The notes: a model not told the origin generated them from the letters alone. A stretch of 17,086 nucleotides of DNA from an uncultured Rothia sp. (GCA_946221065.1 CAMIIO010000022.1:1-17086), one strand, 5' to 3'; positions 7,782 through 15,741 are shown, counted from the stretch's first letter. Made by a program: numbers and translations.

Positions 7782-7986
7782 AGGCCGGGGTCTAGCGCAG
7801 GTTTCAGCGCACGCAATAGAGCCATCCGGGCAAAAGGTTCGAAACACACGAGCATACCTAGGAAAGCCAGGGCAAACAGTGAGGTGCTACCGCCCGTCTA
7901 CCCAGCGGAATCAGAGAACCGGCTCCTCGCAACGTTTTCCTCACCGTTTATTAGCTCTTTTCTACCGTAGGAGGTGTATTTCAGCA
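7782..7986 (+). other. 205-nt gap inside the paa operon
   Basis: The genes on either side are otherwise packed with gaps of 23 nt or less, or overlap. The paaD frame is open across this gap, but the translation does not look like protein and has no family match to PaaD or PaaC. The 3' part ends in TAGGAGGTG, the paaD ribosome site. I see no long hairpin. An internal promoter or a leftover from a rearrangement are both possible. Confidence 0.45.
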
Positions 7987-8586
7987 ATGGAATCAATGAC
8001 CTTTGGATTCGAGGACATGCAGCGAGACATGCTCAAAGGCATGCCCGCTCAAACGTACCGTAACCTCACCCCTCAGGAACTCGCTAACCAGGCGCCGCCG
8101 GCACCGGAAGGCTCCGATCAAGAGTTCTGGAAGATTGCGGCAACCGTCACCGACCCCGAAATTCCCGTGCTCAGTATCGCGGATCTCGGTATTCTCCGCG
8201 CCGCCACCAGTGATGACGGCACCCCCGTGCTCACCATCACCCCCACATACTCTGGTTGCCCCGCGATGGAAACCATCACCGCCGATTTACGACGCGCCTT
8301 CACCGACGCCGGGCACCGGCAACCGCACGTCGAGCTCGTCCTCACACCCGCCTGGAGCACCGATTGGATGAGTGAGATCGGTAAAGCAAAGCTCGAAGAA
8401 TACGGGATTGCCCCGCCCACCGGAAAAGCCGCCACGGGGCCGGTGCACCTGGGGCTTGCCGTCAAATGCCCGCACTGCCACTCGCTCAACACTAAAGAAA
8501 TGACCAGGTTCGGGTCCACCTCCTGCAAAGCGCTCTACCAATGCCGAGACTGCAAGGAACCCTTCGACTACTTCAAAGTTCACTAA
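7987..8586 (+). CDS. paaD: PaaD, iron-sulfur maturation factor of the epoxidase
   Basis: The protein has 199 residues. The DUF59/MIP18 fold covers about residues 45-130, with TDPEIPVLSIADLGIL (56-70) and SGCPAM (Cys91). A C-terminal zinc ribbon has CPHC (161-164) and CRDC (186-189) plus Cys180. Family knowledge places PaaD in Fe-S or di-iron maturation of the PaaABCE complex rather than catalysis. ATG 7987 is preceded by AGGAGG at a rather long spacing (about 11 nt); ATG 7996 is an alternative. The polar N terminus of about 45 residues is longer than in E. coli PaaD. paaE starts 19 nt downstream. Confidence 0.94.
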   Translation: MESMTFGFEDMQRDMLKGMPAQTYRNLTPQELANQAPPAPEGSDQEFWKIAATVTDPEIPVLSIADLGILRAATSDDGTPVLTITPTYSGCPAMETITADLRRAFTDAGHRQPHVELVLTPAWSTDWMSEIGKAKLEEYGIAPPTGKAATGPVHLGLAVKCPHCHSLNTKEMTRFGSTSCKALYQCRDCKEPFDYFKVH

Positions 8587-8605
8587 CCACTTCAAGGGGA
8601 AACCA

Positions 8606-9754
8606 ATGACTAAAACAACACGCCGCAGAGCCACCTTTAACACCCTTAAAGTTAAGCAGGTTCGCAAGCTCACCGCCGACGCCGTTGAGGTGGTCTTTGA
8701 GGTTCCCAGCGACCTCGTCAAGGACTACAACTACGTTCCCGGGCAGTATGTTGCTTTGCGCGCAACCATTAATGGGCAGGAAGTACGCCGCTCTTACTCG
8801 ATTTGTTCCGAACCGATCCCCGGCGAAATTCACGTTGCTATTAAAAAAGATTTTGGTGGGCTCTTTTCTACCTGGGCTAACGAAGAGCTCAAAGAGGGTG
8901 ATGAGATTGACGTGATGAACCCGCAGGGCGCCTTTGTTTCTCAAAAGAACATCACCTCGATGAACAATCCGGATAAGGTTGCCGAAGACGCTATGGCGGA
9001 GGGAAGCCTGAACATGGTGGCTTTTGCGGCAGGTTCCGGTATTACCCCGATCATGTCTATTGCGCGCTCGGTACTGGCGCAGTCGAAAGACACCACCTTT
9101 GATCTCGTGTACGCAAATAAGTCTGCTATGGACGTGATGTTTGCCGAGGAAATTGGCGATCTCAAAGATAAATACCCCACCCGCTTTGCCGTTCACCACG
9201 TCCTTTCCCGCGAGCAGCGGATTTCTCCACTGATGAGTGGCAGGATTGACGCCGAGAAGCTGGAAGAGTTACTGGATCGCATGATCCGTACCGAGTCTAC
9301 CGACGAGTGGTTCCTCTGTGGCCCCTTCGAGCTGGTTCAGCTCTGCCGAGACACCCTCAAGAAACGCGGAGTGGAAGAAAACGATGTCCGCTTTGAACTG
9401 TTCACTACCGGCAAGCCGGAACGTCCGGCGGGCCAGCAAGGTCGCGTGGTCGAGGCAGACCCTAACGGTCAGAACTTCGTGATTTCCTTCAACCTGGACG
9501 GAACCTCCTCCCGCGTGGAATCCCCGACGTCCTCCCACGAGACGCTTTTGAACGCCGCCCTGCGCGTTCGCTCGGACGTCCCGTTTGCATGCGCCGGTGG
9601 CGTGTGTGGAACCTGCCGTGCCAAGGTGATTGAGGGCGAAACAAAGATGGAAGAAAACTACGCGCTGGAGAAAGACGAAGTAGACGCCGGCTACGTGCTC
9701 ACCTGCCAGACTCGCCCCTGCTCCGACACCGTGAAAATCGACTTTGACGCCTAA
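8606..9754 (+). CDS. paaE: Epoxidase reductase subunit PaaE
   Basis: The protein has 382 residues and is an NADPH-dependent flavin/2Fe-2S reductase that feeds electrons to PaaA. Domains in order: an FAD-binding barrel with RSYS (62-65), an NAD(P) domain with GSGITP (143-148) and CGP (238-240), and a plant-type ferredoxin domain with CAGGVCGTC (Cys329, Cys334, Cys337) and Cys367 in LTCQTRP. It is slightly longer than E. coli PaaE (356). The start has AAGGGGA 5 nt upstream. All cofactor motifs are intact. Confidence 0.96.
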   Translation: MTKTTRRRATFNTLKVKQVRKLTADAVEVVFEVPSDLVKDYNYVPGQYVALRATINGQEVRRSYSICSEPIPGEIHVAIKKDFGGLFSTWANEELKEGDEIDVMNPQGAFVSQKNITSMNNPDKVAEDAMAEGSLNMVAFAAGSGITPIMSIARSVLAQSKDTTFDLVYANKSAMDVMFAEEIGDLKDKYPTRFAVHHVLSREQRISPLMSGRIDAEKLEELLDRMIRTESTDEWFLCGPFELVQLCRDTLKKRGVEENDVRFELFTTGKPERPAGQQGRVVEADPNGQNFVISFNLDGTSSRVESPTSSHETLLNAALRVRSDVPFACAGGVCGTCRAKVIEGETKMEENYALEKDEVDAGYVLTCQTRPCSDTVKIDFDA

Positions 9755-9777
9755 AACGCACGGATAAGGAAACCACC

Positions 9778-10548
9778 ATGATTGAACTGTCCATCACCCA
9801 CAACGTTGCTGAAATCGTCCTCAACGCACCCCAGAAGATGAACGCGCTGAATGAGGAAGCGCTTGAAAAGCTCTCCCAAGCCTACGACGACGCCGCGGTG
9901 GCAAACGTGCGTGCTCTCGTACTGCGCGGTGAAGGTAGAGGCTTCTGCGCCGGGCGCGACATCACCGGGCTCACCCCCACCACCGATGACGCCTACGACT
10001 ACCTAGCCAACAAAGTCACCCCGCTCCTGCACAAAATGGCGGCATTCTCCGCACCAACGTTCGCCGCCGTCCAGGGCGCGTGCCTGGGCGTGGGGCTGGG
10101 GCTGGCTATCGCCACCGACGTGGTGTACGTGGCAGAGAACGCCAAGATTGGTTCCCCCTTTGCCAACCTGGGGGCAACCCTAGACTCGGGTGGGCACTCA
10201 CTCTTTGTGGAACGACTAGGCACCCACCGCGCCCTCGATTTGATCTACACCGCCGAACTCATGAGCGGCGAAGAAGCGGTACGCGCCGGACTCTTCTCCC
10301 GCGCCCTACCGGCTGAGGACATCCTCGACTTCACCCGCGCAACGGCGTCCAAAGTGGCAACCGGCGCAACCGGCGCATTCATGGCTTCCAAGGAACTCGT
10401 GCAACGCGTCCGCGACGAACGCATGGGATTGTGGGAGTCCATCGAGCTAGAAAATCAGGCACAGGGCAAGCTATGTTCCTCAGCCGACTACGCCGAAGGC
10501 TTCGCCGCATTCAACGAGAAACGCAAGCCGGTGTTCAAAGGCAAATAA
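9778..10548 (+). CDS. paaG: PaaG-like 1,2-epoxyphenylacetyl-CoA isomerase (crotonase fold)
   Basis: The protein has 256 residues of the enoyl-CoA hydratase/isomerase family. The oxyanion-hole regions are FCAGRD (56-61) and GACLGVGLG (100-108). At the position where hydratases carry Glu, this protein has Asp136 in GATLDSGG, as in PaaG, which converts the ring epoxide to oxepin-CoA; this favours PaaG over PaaF. The start has AAGGAA 6 nt upstream, 23 nt after paaE. It is the last gene of the operon. A generic enoyl-CoA hydratase is the alternative. Confidence 0.85.
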   Translation: MIELSITHNVAEIVLNAPQKMNALNEEALEKLSQAYDDAAVANVRALVLRGEGRGFCAGRDITGLTPTTDDAYDYLANKVTPLLHKMAAFSAPTFAAVQGACLGVGLGLAIATDVVYVAENAKIGSPFANLGATLDSGGHSLFVERLGTHRALDLIYTAELMSGEEAVRAGLFSRALPAEDILDFTRATASKVATGATGAFMASKELVQRVRDERMGLWESIELENQAQGKLCSSADYAEGFAAFNEKRKPVFKGK

Positions 10549-10578
10549 AAATTTTAATCTGTCAATAGTTTTAGATAA

Positions 10579-10620
10579 AAGGTTGGTCTTGTTTTCGTCA
10601 AGAAGAGTAAGACCAACCTT
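10579..10620 (+). terminator. Hairpin ending the paa operon
   Basis: A perfect 12-bp stem, AAGGTTGGTCTT/AAGACCAACCTT, has an 18-nt loop and starts 30 nt after the paaG stop. The U-run is absent (CAATTACG follows), so strength is uncertain. The position and perfect stem make a terminator the best reading. Confidence 0.7.
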
Positions 10621-10758
10621 CAATTACGTTTGAAGAGTAGTCCAACAAATAACTTTCCGAATAAAAGGGGACTGAAAAAGAAGAACTGTATACAGGTTTT
10701 TGAGTAGATTAGGGTGGCTTTTTAAGATGACCAACCTAGCATTAAAAGAAGCTCCCAC

Positions 10759-10775
10759 TAGGATAAATGAACACC
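10759..10775 (+). promoter_or_regulatory. Conserved upstream box of the first PPNWP gene
   Basis: TAGGATAAATGAACACC lies 38 nt before the start at 10797. A closely similar box, TAGGATAGAAAGAGCACC, lies at 12141-12158 before the paralogue at 12204. TAGGAT could be a -10 hexamer; no clear -35 is visible. Conservation between two diverged paralogues argues for a promoter or regulator site. Confidence 0.4.
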
Positions 10776-10796
10776 CAAAGATGATCGGCAGGAACA

Positions 10797-11975
10797 ATGG
10801 CGCTCTACTTCAACGCTCCTCCAAATTGGCCTGAAAAACCGAAGGGATGGCGACCTGAGCCTGGGTGGCAGCCAGATCCAGCTTGGGGTCCGGCTCCTGA
10901 AGGATGGAAATTCTGGCTCCCTCTAGAAGAACTTAATACTGTCCCCACCTCTACGGTTCCACCTAATTCTTCATCTGAATTCACCCATAAGCTAGACCTT
11001 CCCGATGAAGAAGAACCTTTCTCATCACAATCCACACATTCCTCTGCGGATACCTGGGAAGAAACAGATTCTGATACTTCTTATGACGAGGAGGGCTATA
11101 CACCTGCTACAGCAACTACTGCAGCTGTTGCCCCCGCCTTACGTAAAAAGCGAAAAAAAGATTCAAAAGATAATTTCTGGTCTCTCACTAATCTGCCTTT
11201 TGCTCTCACCACAGTTGTGCTTACTCTAGGTGGCGGAGGAATACTCTTACAGTCAGTTGGAGATACCGCTCCCTCCACCGAGACCGATAGCGGGGTAACC
11301 GACTCTAGAAGCGACAATTCATCCTCTGATCAAAACCTGAGGTTAAGTGATTCGCATAAAGATAGGTTTGAAACTAATAAAAAGAATCACCACCCAGGGT
11401 CATCCTCAGAATCTAGATTTACCCTTCTAGAGGCAACTCGTTTTCCAGCACCCTCAGAAGACGATAACTCTTCCTCAAAGACCAATCACTCTGAGGAATC
11501 CGCTCAGAACAACAACTCAAACACATCTGCTAGTTCTCCAAAGAAGACCAATACACCAGCACAACCTACACGCCCTAGCGATTCTGTTGCTCCGAGTCCT
11601 TCTGAAAACCGTCCAACGCATAGCACAGAGCCCACCGCTCCTAACACCCCTGCTCATACTGGCTCGCCCATAACACAGGGTCCTTCATCCTCTGCACAGG
11701 TTAGCCCCCCGGCTGCCACGGCTTCTTCTTCCGAGCCCTCAGTAACCAAGGATGCCATTCCTCCGGCAACACCTGATGTGACAACACCAGAAGCTATACC
11801 ACCTACAGTGACTTCACCACCGGCTACAACCCCTCCTGCTGATCAAACAGAAGATCCAGAAGCTACTCCCAGTGGTCCTGGCGTAGAACAGACAACTCCT
11901 TCGCCGGGCTCACCTAGTCCTGAGTCTTCTCCCCAAAGCCAGAATCTGTTGTACTCGCAGGTTTTTCCTGCCTAG
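10797..11975 (+). CDS. PPNWP-head one-pass membrane protein with Ser/Thr/Pro-rich tail (paralogue 1)
   Basis: The protein has 392 residues. Residues 8-40 form a Trp/Pro repeat head (PPNWP, GWRPEPGW, PDPAWGPAPEGWKFW) found at the cytoplasmic N terminus of many actinobacterial membrane proteins. An acidic linker, a basic patch RKKRKKDSK (116-124) and one hydrophobic helix (about 131-153, Gly-rich) follow. The remaining 240 residues are low-complexity Ser, Thr, Pro and Glu, probably outside the cell; there is no LPXTG motif. The site is CAGGAACA before ATG 10797. The tandem paralogue at 12204 matches at 29 of the first 41 residues. Composition is more AT-rich than the paralogue. Function is unknown; it may be a wall-spanning or glycosylated surface protein. 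Confidence 0.8.
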   Translation: MALYFNAPPNWPEKPKGWRPEPGWQPDPAWGPAPEGWKFWLPLEELNTVPTSTVPPNSSSEFTHKLDLPDEEEPFSSQSTHSSADTWEETDSDTSYDEEGYTPATATTAAVAPALRKKRKKDSKDNFWSLTNLPFALTTVVLTLGGGGILLQSVGDTAPSTETDSGVTDSRSDNSSSDQNLRLSDSHKDRFETNKKNHHPGSSSESRFTLLEATRFPAPSEDDNSSSKTNHSEESAQNNNSNTSASSPKKTNTPAQPTRPSDSVAPSPSENRPTHSTEPTAPNTPAHTGSPITQGPSSSAQVSPPAATASSSEPSVTKDAIPPATPDVTTPEAIPPTVTSPPATTPPADQTEDPEATPSGPGVEQTTPSPGSPSPESSPQSQNLLYSQVFPA

Positions 11976-12015
11976 TATTTAGCTATTCATCTTTCTGTTA
12001 CAGGATTTTGTCTAT

Positions 12016-12050
12016 AATGCTGGATTCATCACATCGATGAATCCAGCATT
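12016..12050 (+). terminator. Hairpin after PPNWP paralogue 1
   Basis: A perfect 15-bp stem, AATGCTGGATTCATC/GATGAATCCAGCATT, has a 5-nt loop and lies 40 nt past the stop. It is followed by GAGATTTTATG, a weak T-rich tail. It probably separates the two paralogues transcriptionally. Confidence 0.75.
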
Positions 12051-12140
12051 GAGATTTTATGCTGAGTAAGCCCACGCTATCACCAGATATGTGTACATAC
12101 CTCAAAGCAAAATCAGCCCCGTTCTCGGTTTGCATCTTCT

Positions 12141-12158
12141 TAGGATAGAAAGAGCACC
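12141..12158 (+). promoter_or_regulatory. Conserved upstream box of the second PPNWP gene
   Basis: TAGGATAGAAAGAGCACC matches the box at 10759-10775. It lies 63 nt before ATG 12204. It is a candidate -10 or regulator site shared by the paralogues. Confidence 0.4.
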
Positions 12159-12203
12159 TCTAGTAACCACCGCATATCACTCGAACTGGGTTCATTTCGC
12201 ACC

Positions 12204-13394
12204 ATGCCACTCATCTTCAATTCCCCGCCCAATTGGCCAAAGAAACCAAAAAATTGGCGTCCCAAGCCCGATTGGCGTCCCGACCCATCCTGGGGCCCAG
12301 CGCCGGATGGCTGGCAGTTCTGGATTCCGGAAGAATCTCTCAGCGCCAAAAACACCGCGGAACTGCCATCCACAGATCTTTTTGCCACCCCAAAAACAGC
12401 CACGCGGACGACGTCGAACAACGGCTCGCGCCCGTCAAAAAGCGGCCTGCGTAGCGGCTCCAAGCCTACTAAGCTCACCATTGCTCTCTATGCAGGCGCT
12501 GCGGCGCTTCTAGGTGGAACGGCTCTTCAAGTGTCTCAGCATATTGAGGCGAACGAAGACCCCACCCCCAATCAGCCTGCCTCCGAGGGTGCTCTGAACG
12601 CCCCAGGCCACCGCGGCAGGTTCGATCGTGAAGAGCTCTACCAAAATAGTGCAGACAAAGAAGAAGCCCGCGCGCAAGTGATAGCGGAACGCTTTACCCC
12701 CGCCCTCCAGAACCCGCTTTCGGGGCTCTCTACCCTACAAAACTATAGCGACTCATTGCGTAGGCAGAGCATGCAAAGCCCATCCCTGGGTATTGAAGAA
12801 ACCTTTGTCGGTGGGGAAAGCCTACTGGCAAATGCGCAAAACTCCCGGCAGGATGCATCCAGCACCTTATACGAACGAGTCATTCGTTCCCCGCGCAGTA
12901 CCCCATCAGGTTCTTCCACAGAACAGCCAGATACCGGTACCACCAGCCATGGCTACAGCACGGAAAACGCGCAGACAGAGTCCACGCCACGAGGAACAGC
13001 TTCATCAGAGAAACCAACTGGCGGGTTATCCTCTGGCTCGCAGGATAAAGCCACCCAGTCTCCACGAAGTGCTCATAAGCCCCAGGGGAACCCGGCACCT
13101 TCTACTACCGGGGAAATCTCCAGTACCGTACCTACAGAAGCATCCTCCGCAGGGCCCGGCACGCAATCCATTCCACCGGCATTTGAAGATTCCGGCCCGG
13201 TCCGGCTCAATAACCCGTTACCGGATCCTTCCCTTCCAGACGTGCCCACCGACACAGCTACTTCTACGCCAATACCCGAGGTCGTAGCACCTACAGACCC
13301 TGCTCCGGGTGAGGTAGCAGTAAGTCCAGCACCGGCAGATGAGGTTCTCACCCCTACTGAACCGCCTATGGCCGAGCCGGTACCGACGCAATAA
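12204..13394 (+). CDS. PPNWP-head one-pass membrane protein with Ser/Thr/Pro-rich tail (paralogue 2)
   Basis: The protein has 396 residues with the same plan as the gene at 10797: Trp/Pro head (residues 8-40, PPNWPKKPKNW, PDPSWGPAPDGWQFW), a polar basic linker, one membrane helix (about 91-110, ALYAGAAALLGGTALQV), and a long probably extracellular tail. The tail begins with a charged region (about 120-200) and becomes Ser/Thr/Pro-rich. There is no signal-peptidase or sortase motif. The start lacks a clear ribosome site but is fixed by homology to the paralogue. The tail differs in sequence from paralogue 1 and the DNA is more GC-rich, so the duplication is old or the tails evolve fast. Confidence 0.8.
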   Translation: MPLIFNSPPNWPKKPKNWRPKPDWRPDPSWGPAPDGWQFWIPEESLSAKNTAELPSTDLFATPKTATRTTSNNGSRPSKSGLRSGSKPTKLTIALYAGAAALLGGTALQVSQHIEANEDPTPNQPASEGALNAPGHRGRFDREELYQNSADKEEARAQVIAERFTPALQNPLSGLSTLQNYSDSLRRQSMQSPSLGIEETFVGGESLLANAQNSRQDASSTLYERVIRSPRSTPSGSSTEQPDTGTTSHGYSTENAQTESTPRGTASSEKPTGGLSSGSQDKATQSPRSAHKPQGNPAPSTTGEISSTVPTEASSAGPGTQSIPPAFEDSGPVRLNNPLPDPSLPDVPTDTATSTPIPEVVAPTDPAPGEVAVSPAPADEVLTPTEPPMAEPVPTQ

Positions 13395-13400
13395 TTAGCT

Positions 13401-13472
13401 TCCGTACACTGTTAGCGCGGTTTGTACACTTCTAGAAGTGTACAAACCGCGCTAACAGTGTACGGATTTTTT
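13401..13472 (+). terminator. Perfect 66-bp palindrome with U-run
   Basis: Positions 13401-13466 form a perfect inverted repeat with 33-nt arms and no spacer, from TCCGTACACTGTTAGCG to CGCTAACAGTGTACGGA, centred on TTCTAGAA. TTTTTT follows on the plus strand. It lies 6 nt past the stop of the gene at 12204 and 20 nt from the convergent gene at 13487, so it can terminate the plus-strand transcript and perhaps the opposite one. Confidence 0.88.
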
Positions 13473-13486
13473 GTTACTAGCTTCTT

Positions 13487-14569
13487 TTAGCGAAAGCGTT
13501 TGGGTAGCTCGGGTTCACCCAGTGCCAGCATGAGCCGGTTCGCCCAGTTGAAGAACGCTGCCGAATTAATCAGGTCAAGGAGACCGGCATCGTCGAACCC
13601 CGCGTTGCGCAGATCCGCCACGTCCTGCTGGCTAAAACGCATGAGGGCGAGGTTCCGGGCAGCGTCACGAAGAGCGTTCCACTGTTCGGAACCTAGATCC
13701 GCATCGACGTCGGCGAGTAGGGCGTCAAGGTCTGCCCCGCGCCCGGACTCGTCGGCACTACGCACCGAATGGACAGAAGCGCAGAAAATACAGCCATTGA
13801 CTTTGGAAGCAACGGTTGCCGCGAGTTCGCGTTCTGCCCTGCCGAGTCCGCCGTCAACGTTATAAAAGATGTCAAAATCGGTGAGGGTTCGGGCTTTGAG
13901 TGCTTCCGGGTCGCGCACCAGCAACCGGAAGTATGCCGAGTCTTCACGATCCTTACGGACGAGCGCGTCCTTGTGTTCAGCGGTAAGTTCGGCTTTGTTT
14001 AGCGGGGCAACCCAGGGGTGCCAGCCAAGCGAGTGGCGCACAAACCGGGTGGGTGAGACGAGGTCCGGGTAGGTGATAACCCGTTCGAGCGAGGTCCAGG
14101 CGGAGATGCCCGGCAGGTCACCTGCCATGCCGTTACCCACGGGTTTTCCAGCAAGCACGCGCAGTCCGTGAATTACGCGAAGCTGAAACGCCATGAAGGA
14201 GACAAGCTGTAAAAGGGTAACGATTTCGTCCTCGCTAAAGTGCTCAGTGAGGTGTCCGATAACCTGTGGGGAAGAAAGGCTGGGTTTGAGAACGAGCACG
14301 CGGGCGACGTCGAGCGCGGCGTCAATGCGGGCACCGGTGACGGGTTCGTCGCTGGCGAGGTCGGCATAGAACTCTTGTGCCACGGTGAGCCCGTGGAGCC
14401 GGGCGACTTCCACGGCTACCGCGTAGCGTTCGGGCAGGGTGAGCGTGGTTTCGGTTTCGAAAAGGGCTTCAAAGCTTTTTTGGGCGTTGGCGACGGCGTC
14501 GGGCCGCTTGCGCCGTAGCTGTACCAGGTGTTCGGGGGCTTCGGAGAGCTGGTCAATAATGTCTAGCAT
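13487..14569 (-). CDS. Two-domain carboxymuconolactone decarboxylase/AhpD-like protein
   Basis: The protein has 360 residues. The C-terminal domain has the AhpD redox site: Glu248, Cys260, Cys263 and His267 (NGCIFCASVH) with the same spacing as AhpD Glu118, Cys130, Cys133 and His137. It probably acts as a thiol peroxidase or disulfide reductase in the cytoplasm. The N-terminal domain (about 1-150, with LPERYAVAVEVARLHG) resembles a CMD repeat without the CxxC, so it is probably structural. It looks like a fusion of the CMD and alkylhydroperoxidase partners described as Avi_7170/Avi_7169 families; that match is from memory. A possible site AAAGGAA lies about 11 nt before the ATG. It is monocistronic and convergent with the gene at 12204. 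Confidence 0.82.
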   Translation of the reverse strand: MLDIIDQLSEAPEHLVQLRRKRPDAVANAQKSFEALFETETTLTLPERYAVAVEVARLHGLTVAQEFYADLASDEPVTGARIDAALDVARVLVLKPSLSSPQVIGHLTEHFSEDEIVTLLQLVSFMAFQLRVIHGLRVLAGKPVGNGMAGDLPGISAWTSLERVITYPDLVSPTRFVRHSLGWHPWVAPLNKAELTAEHKDALVRKDREDSAYFRLLVRDPEALKARTLTDFDIFYNVDGGLGRAERELAATVASKVNGCIFCASVHSVRSADESGRGADLDALLADVDADLGSEQWNALRDAARNLALMRFSQQDVADLRNAGFDDAGLLDLINSAAFFNWANRLMLALGEPELPKRFR

Positions 14570-14600
14570 GGAGTGTGGTGTTCCTTTCGGGTAGAGGATG

Positions 14601-14629
14601 AAGATACTTCTACTCTATGACAACGACAA
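14601..14629 (-). promoter_or_regulatory. Promoter candidate of the AhpD-like gene
   Basis: On the minus strand TTGTCG (14629-14624) is followed after 17 nt by TATCTT (14606-14601). The expected start of transcription is about 25 nt upstream of the ATG at 14569. The hexamers are imperfect but spacing and position fit. Confidence 0.45.
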
Positions 14630-14757
14630 ACTCTCCAGTAACGCTCGTGCATAATCTGTAACAGATAGATGGAGAAGAAAAATTTTCTGATTCTCTTGCC
14701 CGTACAGAACCAAAGGGGGTTATATTGTGTCACTTCAGCTCTCATAGTCTCGAAGAC

Positions 14758-15629
14758 TTATTCATAAGGGGAGAAACCCACCAACAAGACAACGACCCCA
14801 CCAAACAGCAATCTTGAGGACAAATCATCACAAATAACCTCAAAACCACACCGGAGAGACCATTGCCCAACCAACAGACAACAGCTCTACCTACCCAGCA
14901 ATTCGCCTCACTCTTAGCAACCCTAGAAACTTCTCTTACATGGTCACAACCCAACAAAAACCACACAAACTCACCCCTGCCCCAAACCTTGAAAATGACG
15001 CTAATGCATTACCGGCATAACATCACCGAAGAGCTACTAGCCGACATCTTCGAGGTCTCTCAACCAACCGTTTCACGAACCATTAACCTGATTGAAACAA
15101 TACTCCTGAAAATTCTACAACCAGTAGTTAAACCCCTTCAGAGAAGCCTTGAATATGCCTGACCCCCTTCATCATAGATGGAACACTAATCACTGCCTAG
15201 AATTAGCGTTCACAAGGGAAAACGAATTTTTCAGACAAGCATCAACAGGTGGGTTTCAATCATCAGGTCATCTGCACGCTCGACGGTAAACTCTTAGCGA
15301 TAACAGACCCATTGCCCGGGGTAAGGCATGATGCCTACGTCTTTAAACATCACGGTTTAGATCAGCTGTTGGATTTATCAACCTTGGGGCTGATAAGGGC
15401 TGGTGAGTCCGAGTAAGAAGTCTGCTGGTGAGAAGTTAGGCAGGAACCCTCAGATGGTAAATCGTCAGATTAGTAGGCTGCGTTCGGTGGTTGAGCAGAT
15501 CATTACCCCGGTAAAGACGTGGCGGGTTTTGCATTCTGGGTTTCGGCGGTCGTGGGGGGGGGTATGGTCGGGTGTTTTCTTCTGGTGTGGAGGTTGGTAT
15601 TTTTAGTGGCTGGGTACCCTTATGAATAA
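14758..15629 (+). mobile_element. Degraded insertion sequence, copy 1 (IS5-like)
   Basis: The element is about 872 bp, bounded by inverted repeats TTATTCATAAGGG (14758-14770) and CCCTTATGAATAA (15617-15629). The left end reads on as GACCCCACC...AGCAATCTTGAG, closely matching copy 2 at 16042. It carries one transposase gene, now broken. Length and a HTH_Tnp_4/DDE_Tnp_4-type transposase suggest the IS5 family. No target duplication is recognisable, in keeping with age. Confidence 0.8.
14863..15625 (+). pseudogene. Transposase pseudogene, copy 1
   Basis: It starts at TTG 14863 after GGAGAG. The first frame (to 15162) holds the helix-turn-helix part (LADIFEVSQPTVSRTINLIE). After a frameshift the catalytic part reads FIIDGTLI, then both Trp codons of a WNWRSQG-like motif have become TAG, then FNHQVICTLDGKLLAITDPL and HDAYVF. 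A further shift leads to RQISRLRSVVEQIITPVKTW and WRVLHSGFRRSW. At least two frameshifts and two nonsense codons make it inactive. Confidence 0.85.
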
Positions 15630-15651
15630 TCCTCAAGGTACTCTTCGGGGA

Positions 15652-15679
15652 TTGATAAAGAAAAACCAGTGCATATAAA
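15652..15679 (+). promoter_or_regulatory. Promoter of the small peptide locus
   Basis: TTGATA (15652-15657), a 16-nt spacer and TATAAA (15674-15679) form one of the best sigma-70-type promoters in the window, each hexamer one base off consensus. It starts 23 nt after the end of IS copy 1 and about 90 nt upstream of the 54-aa gene. Confidence 0.6.
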
Positions 15680-15741
15680 CCCGCAGAAATAAGTCTCAAG
15701 CATCACACCAATAGGGTATATTAGCAAGTGAAGGAGGAATT

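Noticed and set aside
7836..7845. GGTTCGAAAC resembling a tRNA T-loop
   Set aside because: No acceptor, D or anticodon stems can be built around it.
7642..7986. N-terminal extension of paaD overlapping paaC
   Set aside because: The translation is low-quality and overlaps conserved paaC in another frame; AGGAGG precedes ATG 7987.
10686..10695. CTGTATACAG as a LexA site
   Set aside because: The spacing between CTGT and ACAG is too short for an SOS box, and no SOS gene follows.
10727..10834. 35-aa frame ahead of the first PPNWP gene
   Set aside because: It overlaps the start of the conserved head in another frame and has no ribosome site.
12013..12018. Perfect TATAAT
   Set aside because: It overlaps the hairpin stem and no -35 sits at 16-18 nt; probably chance.
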